Below, piece after piece: positions 1 through 11,449 of a stretch of DNA of 64,000 bases. The first letter of the stretch is position 1. Each line of letters begins with the position of its first letter. The position numbers were made by a program, and so were the translations under genes. The notes beneath the pieces were generated by a model, which was given only the letters and a program-made list of their open reading frames with translations, searched no databases and was not told where the DNA came from. The stretch is from Phorcus lineatus. Its lineage: Eukaryota; Mollusca; Gastropoda; Trochida; Trochidae. The stretch spans positions 32,309,764 to 32,373,763 of the forward strand of contig OV121092.1 in NCBI GenBank assembly GCA_921293015.1. The letters run 5' to 3'.

Positions 1-3000
1 TTGGATGCCAGCGTACTTTACCGAGGTTAACTGTTGCCTAATTTTTCTGAAAGGGTCACGATCACCGACATACGAGATGCTGTGTGTTACCAGGATATCG
101 GTTCACCGGACATGTTTTACGACATGATCGAAAACGGATGAAGGATATATATCAGTGTATTGATATTAACATGTTTATAGCGTGAATGTAACGCCGGTTA
201 ATGGTGCTTTGTTTCTCCCTTGTCATTTGAAGAAACGCTTCACTTTTTTAATATCAACACCCTTCGGAGTATGAAACTTCTGCAGCTTCTTTGTGCACTT
301 AGTTTATCCGCCATGTATACTCGTTCAAAGCTTAGTAAACTGGTACATAAACTTACAGTAATTTGTCTAGCAGACTGCGTGTTGCCGTACCCGCAACTAG
401 GTATATGCACGTTCACATGTGGCTACTTCCTCGCATTCGCCCACGGATGCATTGGTTCTTAAATGACACAGGGTTGTGTTCAGTATACTAGGGGTTGTCA
501 CAGCAACAAAATAGTCTGCACACAGAGTTTACTCCACGGCTTTACACTCGGCGACAGGCGAGCTCGAACCCGACACGTCAAGGTCCCTGGCAGTCGCCTT
601 GGCAGTCTCGGCCAGCAATAATCCAATATTTGAGGCAATCAGCTAGACTCAACAACCGAAAATGAATAATCAATGATTAAGAGAATATAATGTATAGATA
701 ATATTATTATCCCTTTCCGTACACAAATAAAATATTGGCCAGACAAGCGCCTTTTCAGAGAGACTCAACTCACGATGTCGCTGCTTTCGAGGCTTTCGCG
801 AATTCGTACCAAAGACTACACAATGTCATCTTTGATTACTTACCACCATGTCTTTGAATTAGGTTTCAAACTCATCAAAGATCGATAAAGATTATCCTTA
901 ATCTACTGACTTACGATAAAAACACTCTTGCCAGACAGCAATATTTGAAATTGTAAATCAGAGTTGATTCTATTCTATAGTTTGAAATACACAAAGACAA
1001 ACTTTTTATCGGATACTAATGAACATGCACTAAAGAGTTTGTAGGATTTGATCTTTTACATCTATACATTCTGCTTATATAACTGAAATGTGTTGAACTA
1101 CCTGGTTTAAATTTGACATATCGGTTTACCTGCTGTCAAGAGCAGCCATCTGTCCTACAACCTTTTAGCATACGGTAAGGTTTATTATAATAAAATTTCG
1201 CAATTTGATTTTACGCATTTTCCTGAACGTTATATGGTTGAGAGCCCTGTCATGTGATGTTACCCCAGAGGTTCTTTACCCATGAACTCAAACAAAGTCG
1301 TTCATACTTATCGAACATGTTCCAATCGATCTAGTACTTTTGAACGTTATCCGGAACTTCTTCAAAGGTTCCAACATCGAATCTAGTAACTAAACTTATG
1401 TGTTTAAAAATCTGACTCATCATATTCGACTTCCTTAAATTCAATAAATTGAAAAGGAGTAATTGCAATAGATCAATTTCTCAATCTAGCTGTAATATAA
1501 TACGTCCCGAAGTCCGTTATTAATTCTCTAGATGTATTGACGGATCAAAACATCTAGCTTTAACTAGATTGATCAATTTCTCAATTATAGATTTTCACGT
1601 TTCTCACATAGGTGGTTGTTTAAATGAAACGAACGAAACGAGATGCATTTTAACAACGCCAGATAAACTTCAAATTACGACCATTATTGGGAACGATGAC
1701 GTGACGGACCAGATAAAAGTCTTGATGTATCCATACTCTACAAGGGAGGAACGAACGCTTAGTCATTGTAATCACAACTTTACTTTATACAACTCATGTT
1801 CACATCTTTGGCGAAGGGGAACGAACAAAGGGCGGCGCGTGGCGGCCGCCATGACATAATGCATAAGGCAGATAAGTCTGATCTCGTGTCCTTGCGTGTA
1901 TATTATTTTTGTCTACGCTTAGGTCATCATGTTTAAGCGCTGCTAGTCCGCAATATCATGAATTTCATGGAATAAAAGTATGTAAAATGTTTGGATGGGA
2001 TTTTTTTCTCTTTGCACAATGTTACTTGTTAAGAGGCTGAGAAATAATTTGTATTACTTCCCTATCCAATTCCCTATATCTTTTCTAAATCATAAGAATT
2101 GATGTCAGTTTGTGTGTTTGCAATAAAAGATTTACTATGCCAAAGGTACATTAAAACCTTTAATATGAACCCGCTCGCGAACTTGCTTGGTACACAAAAG
2201 TTTGAATGTAGCTTTGGCATCGTTCATCTTCGATTGCAAACACACAAAATGACATTCAATTCTTAAATATTTATATAAATTAATGCAGAGATTCAATCTC
2301 GTGCGTGTACAACCACTTTATGAATAATGATTCCGAACATCACGTTATCATAACATCAATAAACGGAAATCGCATCATGTACTTGCGTTCACGCCATACA
2401 TATATTCATTAAACAATGGCAAGTTTGGTCGTGAGTAATCATAACCTATGTCAAATCACGAACAGTTGTAATGAAACACTGTATCAAATCTTTTAGAGGT
2501 ATCCCCATACATAATATATTAATTCATACTTGATATTCAAATATGGATAAATATGAAACATAAGCTGGTGCCTCTTTTTTTTCCATTTGCATCTGATAAC
2601 ATGAAAGGATGAGCTTAAAGTTTGAATTGCAAGAAACTTTCTTCAACGCAATAAAAATTTGAATTTTTTCTTAAGAAGACGGCATTTCATATCGACATAG
2701 CTGTCTCAACAATATCGCACCTAACGTTATCTTAGATGATGTTAAAGTAACCGTGTCACCATTAATGTCGAATTAAATGGAAAAATTTGGAACAATCTGT
2801 TCTTAACAATTTAGAAAGGTGCGTATGGTTTAATACCATTTAATCTTGCGAAACGAATGTTTATTTTACTGTTCATGTGTGAATTATTTGTGTTAGATGT
2901 TATGAACGACCACAGATGCTTTCTATCAATAAATCATCTGTCAGAGCTATTGTGGCCGGCACATTATATCTCGTTACTCCTCTTTCAATGTTGAACGTTA

Positions 3001-4136
3001 TCACTGTCTGTTTATTGAATAATGGAACCTTATACCATTTTGTCATTTATGATCGGATGCCATGCTAACTGAACATTTTACAGATTGTCCCGCTGAGACG
3101 CCAAAATTAAGAAATAACTGTACCCGCTTACCGGATATATTAACTCAAACCTCTGAATAACAAGGTAACACCAAATATGTCAAACGTATTAATGTCGAGA
3201 TCTGAATTGATAATCAATGTGGTACAGAGGGGTAATGACACATGTCTCTGATTAAATGAGGAAATCCAACTTAATGTAAAGTTAAGCGTTAAAAGCATTC
3301 TGTAAGACCGCTACAACTCAACTGGAAAAAAGTTTGCTTTCGTGTTCGGAGTAAGTCAAAATATCATTAATATTTTATCTACACAGTTTTTCAAGTAATT
3401 TCTACATCAAATTTTTTTTTCATAATAGGACTTTTTTCATCAAAGTCAATATTCCATTAAACACTTTTTTTGTTCACCAAATTCATTTCCTAAGTCAAAC
3501 TGAAAAAGGAACGCGACCCGAAAAAGTACAATAATTGCATGGTCATATTGCAGATCGTGTTCAAAATATAACATTATTTAGTTAGAATATATATCATATA
3601 TTTAGACGTAAACATGTTAACTTTGCTTAACACATATTCCATAAGTCATATACTTTGGCAAAGCCACTTTATTGAACTAATTATTCTTGCAGAGCAAACA
3701 GTGATCACTAACACTAATCTTTCCTGTCTCGTTTGCAATAATTTTGATTTTTATGCCAGTTTTACAGTTTTCGACATTCCTCAATGATCTTATCGCTGTT
3801 TTATGTTCTTTCTTTAAGACCTTGAAGAAGCTTAGCAGGAGCCATTTTCAGTGCACTTTTATCTGGAAAAACCCTTTCCGGCTTGAATATGAAAACATGG
3901 CTGAAAGTTTCAGCAACCATAGTGTGCGTGCACGAAGAACATTCATTGACGTGTAAATGGCATGAAAATCACGAGATGCATACTCTTCAATTGGATATAA
4001 TAGCCTGTCATTCAAAGGTACCCTCACATCTTTTACCGAAATGGAGAAAAGTGAATGTAGGGCTGTTATCAAATATCTGATTCTAAAAAAATAAAAAAAG
4101 GAAATTCATGGGGATATGTTACAAACATAAGGTGAA
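1..4136. other. Non-coding AT-rich flank, no gene recognised
   Basis: No exon-like or family-recognisable frame. Open frames at 220-462, 1569-1859 and 3744-4080 lack homology signs and code only briefly. The stretch around 1790-1860 is locally GC- and CpG-rich. A small MITE sits at 1468-1579. At 525-610 a GC-rich patch contains a GGTTCGAGCTC-like box on the - strand, possibly a SINE scrap, which I could not confirm. Confidence 0.5.
1468..1579 (+). mobile_element. Small MITE, family F (copy 1)
   Basis: Bounded by repeats of GATCAATTTCTCAAT and by inverted AATCTAG...CTAGATT ends. The core TAATATAATACGTCCCGAAG recurs in reverse orientation at 39187-39295, inside transporter intron 3. The two diverged copies at unrelated sites show it is an interspersed element of about 110 bp. 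Confidence 0.6.
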
Positions 4137-5130
4137 TATACTTCTTCATATAGCACCATTAAACATTGGTGTGCTGAATTTAAACGGGGTAGAGTAAGCA
4201 CTAAAGACGAGCCCGGTCTTGGTAGTCCATCGGATGTCACCACAGGTGAAAACATTGAGGCTGTTCTTGACACAATAATGCAAGACAGGCGCGTGACTAT
4301 CAGATACTTACCTTATACTCGCCAAATCAGTAAACCATCAGTTGAACGCATTACACATGAACATTTACATATGAATAAGGTATCAGCACGTTGGGTTCCC
4401 AGAATGTTATCTGAGGACCATGGTCAGTCAGCAACTTCTTGACGAGTAGACCCAGAATAATTTTTCGCTCATGTCTTTACTCAAGATAGAACGTGGGTGC
4501 ATCATTTTGATCCCGAGACAAAAAGCTTAAGCATGCAATGGACGCACAGCACAGCATATCACCCAACCAAAAAAAGTTCAAATCTTGTTCCTTCAGTCGG
4601 CAGGTCATGGCATCCGTTTTCTGGGACTCTTAGGTTGTTATAATGATTGATTATTTACTGAAAGGTTTTACAATCATTGACACTGATTACGCAAATGAAC
4701 TACGACAATTACTAGAAAAAATCAATGAGAAACGAAGGGGTAAACTGCGGTGTGTGGTTGTTGCAGGACAATGCTCCCGTCCACACCATCCAAATTGCAG
4801 TCAGTGCAGCACAGGATTGTGGGTTCAGGATTCTCCCCCACCCTGCCTATTCTCCAGACCTGGCCTCCTCAGATTTCCTCCTCTTCCCTCGACTGAAAAC
4901 AGAGCACTGTGGCCAAAGGTTTGAAAATGACGATGACGTCTTTGCAGCAGTAGAGGAGTTCTTGGGGTCTTGTGATAAGAACTGGTTTTCAGATGTGTTA
5001 CAGATGTTATAAAAACGCTGGAGCAAATGCATTGAGGTCAAGGATGATTATGTCGAAAAATAAGTCATAAAAATGTGAATGTTTCATTGATTTTGATGGT
5101 CAGACCGGAAAGTTTTGGGACTCCCCTCGT
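4137..5130 (+). pseudogene. Inactive mariner (DD34D) transposase
   Basis: Broken reading frame recognisable end to end: STIKHWCAEFKRGRVSTKDE, GENIEAVLDTIMQDRRVTIR, MNKVSARWVPRML, WDS-stop-VV, IDYLLKGFTI, INEKRRGKL, LLQDNAPVH, PHPAYSPDLASSDFLLF. The catalytic D of DNAPVH and the D of SSD are separated by 34 residues, the mariner spacing. Several stops and at least one frameshift (near 4750) inactivate it. The 3' end CAGACCGGAAAGTTTTGGGA followed by CTCCCCTCGTA looks like a mariner terminal repeat; I do not find the matching 5' repeat, so the element is 5'-truncated. Confidence 0.88.
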
Positions 5131-7639
5131 ATGTTTTACGTCACGACGTGATGGGATCTGTCGTACGACCATGGGTAAGGGTAGGATGATTTGAATTTCA
5201 ACTATGCAGGCTAGAATGCACGCAAAGTTCTGAAAATTGCTGTAAACACGAGGGAAAGGACCAATAAGAGTGTTCGACTATTTGCCTGGCGTGCAAATAT
5301 TTTGCTTTAAAATTGACAACATTTTTTGCCATTTGTGCAAAACTTTCTTAGGATTTAAACATTTGTAAACAAAACAGAATGCAAACAATCCCAACGTGTA
5401 GTCGCCAAAGATGTGCTGATATTTTTCTCTCTAGATCAAATCAAAATTTTCATATAGAATGTCCAAATTTCCGTCTGACCTTTATATTTAAATTCAACAT
5501 AACTTGTATTTACGTAAGTTGTTACGACACATATTAATATTTTTAAGCCAAGAGAATGACATTTCGTAGTCGTTTACACACTTCTCCTTTGATTATGCCA
5601 GACGCATATGACATTGGTGCCATTTGAAGGAACCGAAGGACCGAAATAAATAGCTATGAATCAGTAAAGATCAGACAGGATAAGGTGAGTGCTTCTTATT
5701 GCTGTCGAACAGCAACATGAGTTTTCGCTATCAGAGACTAACAATAATATATTAAAGTTACAGACAACACAATAGGTAAAGAGGTATGAAAACAGGTTGT
5801 CCGGCTGGTACCACTTCAATCTTTTTTAAACATCCTAAATGACTTAGACGCTGAGATGTGAATAAAATATTATGGTAGATAAATACATTGTGTCACTGGT
5901 GTTGTTTAGATTATAAATATACACGAATTAGTTCATACTTCGTTACCCCAGGCTGAATGTTACAAAGCTCTTCACTATATTAACCCTTGAATTTTCATCA
6001 TGAAAATCTGCACTGAAATACTGGAATTATATAATTTGCGCTTTTAACCATTTGATAAAATACTTAAACATGCATGCGATATTTAATGTATGTACAGATT
6101 TTTAAAGCCAAATTTGTGAAATCACATGGATTTTAAGATGCGTATAAAATGAGTTTTTTCCTGGGAAGATAAATGAACGAATTTGTTTAAGTGTAGACGC
6201 ACTAGTTAGCTTTCGTCATACGCCGTGGGAGTACATGGGAAGATGAATGCAGTACAATATAATATTTCTTGATTTTTCAATATATATAAATTGTGGATCA
6301 CTAGCAACCGCTTAAATCTTCGGAAGTTAATAATATTAGAATAGAATAAAAAATATCTTCATCTACAGAAGAATATAAGTATTATATTGAAAGACCATCT
6401 CTCACCTAGTCTCTTTATATAATGTTGCGTTTTAAGGAATGTATACATTATCTTCATTACTGTCTACCTCTGTTCGACTTCCCTGCTACAGCACTTGGTC
6501 ATATCCTCCACCTTTGACCAGTCCAGTGTGTGTGTGTGTGTGTGTGTGTTAAGGCACTTACATATAGTGTAGTACGGTAAATATGAAGAGAATCAAAGGA
6601 ACTGTTCTTGAAATATGACTCATCATGAAGGTTTCCTTCTAGAAAAGAAATTTGGTGGTGACCTTGACAATCATCTCAAGGTTACTTGGGTTATTTTGGC
6701 CCTGCGGTTTTACAAAATGTATTTCACATTAAATACTAACATTGCATGTTTATGATTATGTATCATCGATTTACACAGTGTTGATATAGATACAAACAGC
6801 TATGATTATTGTATGTATACAACGTCCAATACACCATCCCCGGTAACCCTAAGATCTCTGTTCCGATACCCTTCACAAGGTTTTCATCGTAAAATGAGCG
6901 TTGTGGTACAACAGTACATCTTTCTTGATATAATTGTAGTTTACATTCTTTTATCCATGCATATTTTTAATGGAAGGCTGTTCAGAGGATATGCTACAAA
7001 GGGGACACAAATTTCACAAACGCCGCCTCATTGGCATATTATCCTATGAATAATTTTGACAGAGTTAGTTGTTTATTTCTTGCAGTTGGTAAAGAGACCC
7101 AGTGGGCTGATTAGCAGAAGAAAGTTTTATCGAAACATTTTCATTCAGAAAATGTGCATTAAATCATTTTGAATATCTTTCATTATTAAACGTTTATCAT
7201 CTTAAACCATGCTCCTATTTACGCTTATGCGTACAGAAATGCACGCACTAATTATAACATGTTCAAACATATACTATAAAAGTGCTTGTCGGAATTATCT
7301 ATTTCTAATGAGAGAAATTGAGATCTATTAGTTGGGTGTCGTAAATAGAAATTTCGTCACGTAGATGTTTCTAACATACATATCTCAAAGTTTGTTGAGT
7401 TGGAGGTTAACTTGTCTTCCTAAAATGTGCTGTAGAACGTTAAGTTTAAAAAAGTTACGTGATCTCACGAAAAGACAAATGTGTTAAAACGCAAAACAAT
7501 CTTTTCAAAAGCAGTTTTCAAACGAACGTTCCATGATTGGTTAAGTAATTCGGATCTATTTTTAATGATTAAAATATGTTTACAGCGCCAGCCGTCCGTC
7601 TGAATTAAGGGACGGCCTTTCTCAGTACCTGTTAAAGAA
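5131..7639. other. Non-coding, no gene recognised
   Basis: AT-rich sequence with no supported exon. Contains a (GT)12 microsatellite at 6526-6549. The frame at 6813-7049 has no recognisable domain. Confidence 0.45.
6526..6549. repeat. (GT)n microsatellite
   Basis: Twelve uninterrupted GT units. Confidence 0.97.
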
Positions 7640-8055
7640 ATGATAACCAAATTTGTTGTATGGCTTCAAGGTATCAACACCTAGATGGAGTGTGAAAATG
7701 AGATGCGTGCAATTTTTTCCCGGACTAATTACCCTTTGTGAACTTTGTCCGAGGCTAACTTGAAATGTGACGGCTTTTCACAGACATTATTTAGGATAGC
7801 ATTACAAAATCTGCTACGTGTATAAAAGGTTTCGATACCTTGATCGATTTCGAAAATGAGAATTATGCAATAATTTTTCTACGGAGCTATTGCCTTTGTC
7901 CCGGTTTTTTTTCCACTTAGTTTGAGCCTGTCTTGTCAGAGGAGAGCTTTTCTAAGAAACTAGTTGAGACAGGATTACCAAATTGTGTTCATAGCTTCGG
8001 AATTTCAAAAGTTTAATTTAGATCTAAAATGAAAAGCATGCAAGTATTTTTTTAT
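7640..8055. repeat. Degenerate tandem array, unit about 160-170 bp
   Basis: The phrase ACCAAATTTGTTG...GCTTC...GTATCAACACCTAGAT recurs in diverged form at about 7643, 7801 and 7973, each followed by GAAAATGAGA-like text, a run of T and a CTTTGT phrase. About 2.4 copies. It resembles in style the CCAAATTTGGTG arrays at 57.0 and 62.0 kb but is a different unit. Confidence 0.6.
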
Positions 8056-8814
8056 TTGTTAAAGTGATTTTTTTGCATTTGGGAAAATGTTGTTAGTCGA
8101 ATTAAGAACCAATTTGGCGGGGGATTTTGATAACCATGTCTTTTACGAATGATTGGGTTGACTAATGAGACGTTCTAATCCTCTGGAGAAAATAATATTG
8201 GCATGAAATAATGCTTTTTAGAGAAAAATTTAAGCAATAAATCTTTAAGATATCGTGCAAACTAATTGACTGTTGAGGTTTAGAAAAAGTCGATTTTTCA
8301 TAAACAATGGTTTAACTAAGCTATATAACCGTGTTATTACAAACAAATCCCCCCATGGTATACTTTACTGATATTTCAAATAAAAACGCTTTCAACAATT
8401 TATTCAAAAATGTCGGACAAAAAGTCACAGATATTGCTCAGGAAGGGCTTGTAAGCAGTATCTGGTCGAGTGGGTGAGTAACGGGCTGTGAAAAGCCTTC
8501 AGCAGTATTTCAGATATTCAACACATGGGTGAAGATCGTCCAAAAGAGTGTGGATAAATGCAAACAATCAGAGCCCGGCTTAAAATGTCAAATCTTGCCG
8601 ATGGCTATCAAGCCTCGTCGCTGATTGGCTAGAGCGACCTCTATAGAACAATACTCGGATCAGAAATGCAGCGACGTGATCAATGCTACACGTTGGTGAT
8701 TCACTAGGCAAACCTTGAGTGTTAACATCACAAATTTCAGTCTAGCTCACTCACATGTTTATCTCTGTAAAGGAGCCTGATTGAAACTTTGTATCAAATA
8801 TAATGAGAATATTA

Positions 8815-9356
8815 AACGACCTTCCATTTAATACTATTTTTATTAAACGAGTAAATGATTTAGTACGAAACGAGCGAAAGCGAGTTTGATACCAATGGGA
8901 AAAATGAGAAAAAGTATTAATTTGAAGGAAGTTTAGTATTATGTTTATTACTTGACCTCAGTAATTAAGCATGATTCCTGAAAGTGTACTGAAACATTTC
9001 CGCGACTAGGCCGCCATTGGCACAGTGGTGCCAACATTGTGACGTCACTACCACGCAATATCATGGCGCCATAGGTGCAGCGGTACTACACTAGTTTAGG
9101 CGAGGTGAGGTGAGTTGGTGTTTAACGCCGCTTTAAAGATTATTTCACCTGTATCGCGGCTGCTAGTATTATGGCAGGGAGAAAGCCCGCAACACCATTA
9201 TGGCTATGCATTGCGGTGAAACATGCGAGCGTCGCCTGGAACTAGCGAACCATGGGTGGTACTATGCTGAAACTCAGCGTAGCATTGCACTTACACTAGT
9301 TCAATATCGCCGTTTAAATATTACTCTGCAGTATCTTACACGGGCGAGTAATAAGT
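8815..9356. mobile_element. Interspersed element family G (copy 1), interrupted by a SINE
   Basis: Starts CCTTCCATTTAATACTATTT and continues through ACGAGCGAAAG, GGTGCCAACATTGTGACGTC and the end CTGCAGTATCTTACACGGGC. The same order of segments occurs at 34055-34389. The left half contains a short inverted repeat (CTTCCATTTAATA and TTAATTTGAAGGAAG). The SINE at 9097-9292 splits it. Confidence 0.75.
9097..9292 (-). mobile_element. 5'-truncated tRNA-derived SINE (family S1) with target-site duplication
   Basis: Reverse-strand copy of the 3' portion of the SINE seen at 59266-59579, sharing ACCACCCATGGTTCGCTAG, GCAATGCATAGCCA and the (CTCAC)n tail. It lacks the tRNA-like head. Flanked by the 9-bp direct repeat ACACTAGTT (9088-9096 and 9293-9301), typical of LINE-mediated insertion. 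Confidence 0.85.
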
Positions 9357-9907
9357 ATATTTATCTGATGAGGTAGTTGATGATTTTAGAGTAATCGTGT
9401 TTCCAACGATATTTCAGTTATTGAACGGGAGAATTAAAATCGTGACAAAGAGATCAGGGAGAAAAGGTAAAGATACGCGAAATAAGATGAAGCCTGCAAA
9501 TTAAACAATGACAGACATGGTCTGCTTTCTATCCTTCGACCGGTTGACCGAGTTTGGATGTCGTGACCAGGAACATTTTGGCTCCGTTTGGAATAGGTCT
9601 CGGGATCACTGAAGCACCAAAACCACTAAATAGCAATAAGATATTGAAGCAAATGGTTGTTTAAGGTACTGGCGCACGACAATATTTCGAAACTACAACT
9701 GATTCATATATAAAGCATTAATTCCGCTTGACCTACGATATCACATATATTAAAGTATTGCTTACAGCCAGAAGAGAGAAAACTGTAACCCATATGTATA
9801 TTTTAATAACAATTCTGATAATATGTTCTTGAATAAGTTAAGTTACAAGATTGATTTGATAAGCAATATTTAATCCTTTGTCCTCTTTCAGATATAAGGT
9901 AAACTAA

Positions 9908-10095
9908 AATGCAGCACACGTTACTAATTCAGCCGTTTATAGCTTTCCATACCTTTTTTCGTTTTGTGCACAGCTGACCATAGATTTTTTTTCTAATCCG
10001 ACCACAGCCGTCTTGAGTTATTCGTTGTTGATTGCAAGTCAATGGTAAAGAGAAATAACTATTTCATTACATCGATTGAAAGCTAAAGTGAGTGC
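9908..10095 (+). repeat. Interspersed repeat family H (copy 1)
   Basis: Shares an ordered set of phrases (CACGTTACTAATTCAGCCGT; TCGTTGTTGATTG; TTTCATTACATCGAT) with 51020-51200. Diverged, identity unknown. Confidence 0.5.
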
Positions 10096-10253
10096 CTCTG
10101 TTATGCCCTTTTTGTTAAGGATGCTATAAGCATTTCATGAATGACTTGAGGAGCTCATAACACAAACGAAAAGACAGACCTACTGGACACCATCCAATAG
10201 GTAACGAGATATTTCTGACATTGAAAACCAGTTAATACTTCAAAGAACATAAC

Positions 10254-10532
10254 ATGCATTTCCAAGGGACTAAAGTCGCAAAATTCAACGCAATTCCTGA
10301 CCAGACACATGGAAATGTATCATCGTCTGACAAGGAATATTCTTTAACCGCTGAGGAGATCCTAAAAAACTGCATCCAAAACGACCTGCCAGCTGAAGAA
10401 CGTTAAAAATATCATCAGGAATTTAAACGACAACATAACTTATTTAAAAAAACGCTTCCTGATCTCGAAGTCAGATAGGTTGATTGAGAGGACTTTGATG
10501 CCATTATAGATGGGCACGATTGGCTTTGATGT
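10254..10532 (+). pseudogene. Decayed protein-like frame, unrecognised
   Basis: A single frame reads protein-like across about 280 bases with only in-frame stops as damage. It runs 50 codons from ATG, ending DLPAEER-stop, then KYHQEFKRQHNLFKKTLPDL, EVR-stop, VD-stop, EDFDAIIDGHDWL-stop. Composition (charged, helix-like) differs from surrounding AT-rich translations. I do not recognise a family; a transposon-derived protein is one possibility, chance another. Confidence 0.3.
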
Positions 10533-10885
10533 TAAGGATTAGGAAGCATTTGGGTCCAATCAAAAACTGAAACGTGTCCCTCTGTGTACTGTGAATTAGT
10601 TTTGTATCTTTAGAAATCTTCCTCATTTAAATAACCAATTCGGACAGAAACATTTAGTACTCAACACATATATAATATCTGCTTGAAGAATCCAAATCGG
10701 CCCTATAATGTTGAATTTTTATATTCTAAGGGATCCAGATCATTTGATTACGGTTTTTGCGGCTTAGCGATTTTATCAACTACAATTTTTTTCTATAACA
10801 CGATCTTTTTTCACAATTTGGCAAAACTGTTACGATGACATTTTTTAAAAATATATATTTCAAAGTGATAGCACTTGGCCGAAGA

Positions 10886-10935
10886 AAACTCTGGGTATTA
10901 GGAAGGAGCGAAAGCGGATTTAGCAGGATGCATTG
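10886..10935. repeat. End fragment of fold-back family E
   Basis: GGAAGGAGCGAAAGCGGA followed by TTTAGCAGGATG resembles the right terminus of the elements at 28195-28503 and 29127-29443. Confidence 0.5.
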
Positions 10936-11015
10936 ACATGACATTGTTACGACGTTTACAACAGACTCATTTGAAGTTAAATGATCTCCAACTTTATATG
11001 GAACACAGATCACCG

Positions 11016-11443
11016 CATTCTCTCCCAACAGAGGTAGCTCCGTCATAAATTCCTACACAACCTCTGTCTTAATTCGAAGGTTTCTTGTGTACGAAATGTA
11101 GAACGCTAATTGGATGCAATCAAAGTTAGTTGTGCAATCTGCGACGCCGTTTAAAAAGTTATCATTCAAATCGCCTAAGTTATTACTGTAAGCTTTCCAA
11201 AAGCTAAACTTTATTCGAATATGCACCTTGCCTCATTTTCCGAGTGTTTCATTGCATAGGCCTGTGTGACATCAAATATGTTAATTATGCATTCATTGTT
11301 TTCATTGGCTGAAATATAGCCAGGTAGTTTAAGTTGCAACATTGTCCCGCTAGGGGAAGGTGCCGGAAGCTCGAGAAACCTTCGAATTAAGACAGAGGTA
11401 GTATAGGAATTTATGACGGAGCTACCTCTGTTGCGAGAGAATG
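11016..11443. mobile_element. Inverted-repeat (fold-back) element, arms about 70 bp
   Basis: Left arm 11016-11086 and right arm 11372-11443 are near-perfect reverse complements (for example AACAGAGGTAGCTCCGTCAT against ATGACGGAGCTACCTCTGTT). The loop is about 285 bp and has no recognisable coding capacity; - strand open frames here span the arms and are artefacts. Confidence 0.85.
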
Positions 11444-11449
11444 ACAACA

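Noticed and set aside
220-462. 80-codon open frame near the left edge
   Set aside because: Cys-rich hydrophobic translation without a recognisable family or splice sites; insufficient evidence for an exon.
1569-1859. 96-codon open frame on +
   Set aside because: Starts inside a MITE, has no recognisable domain and no splice context.
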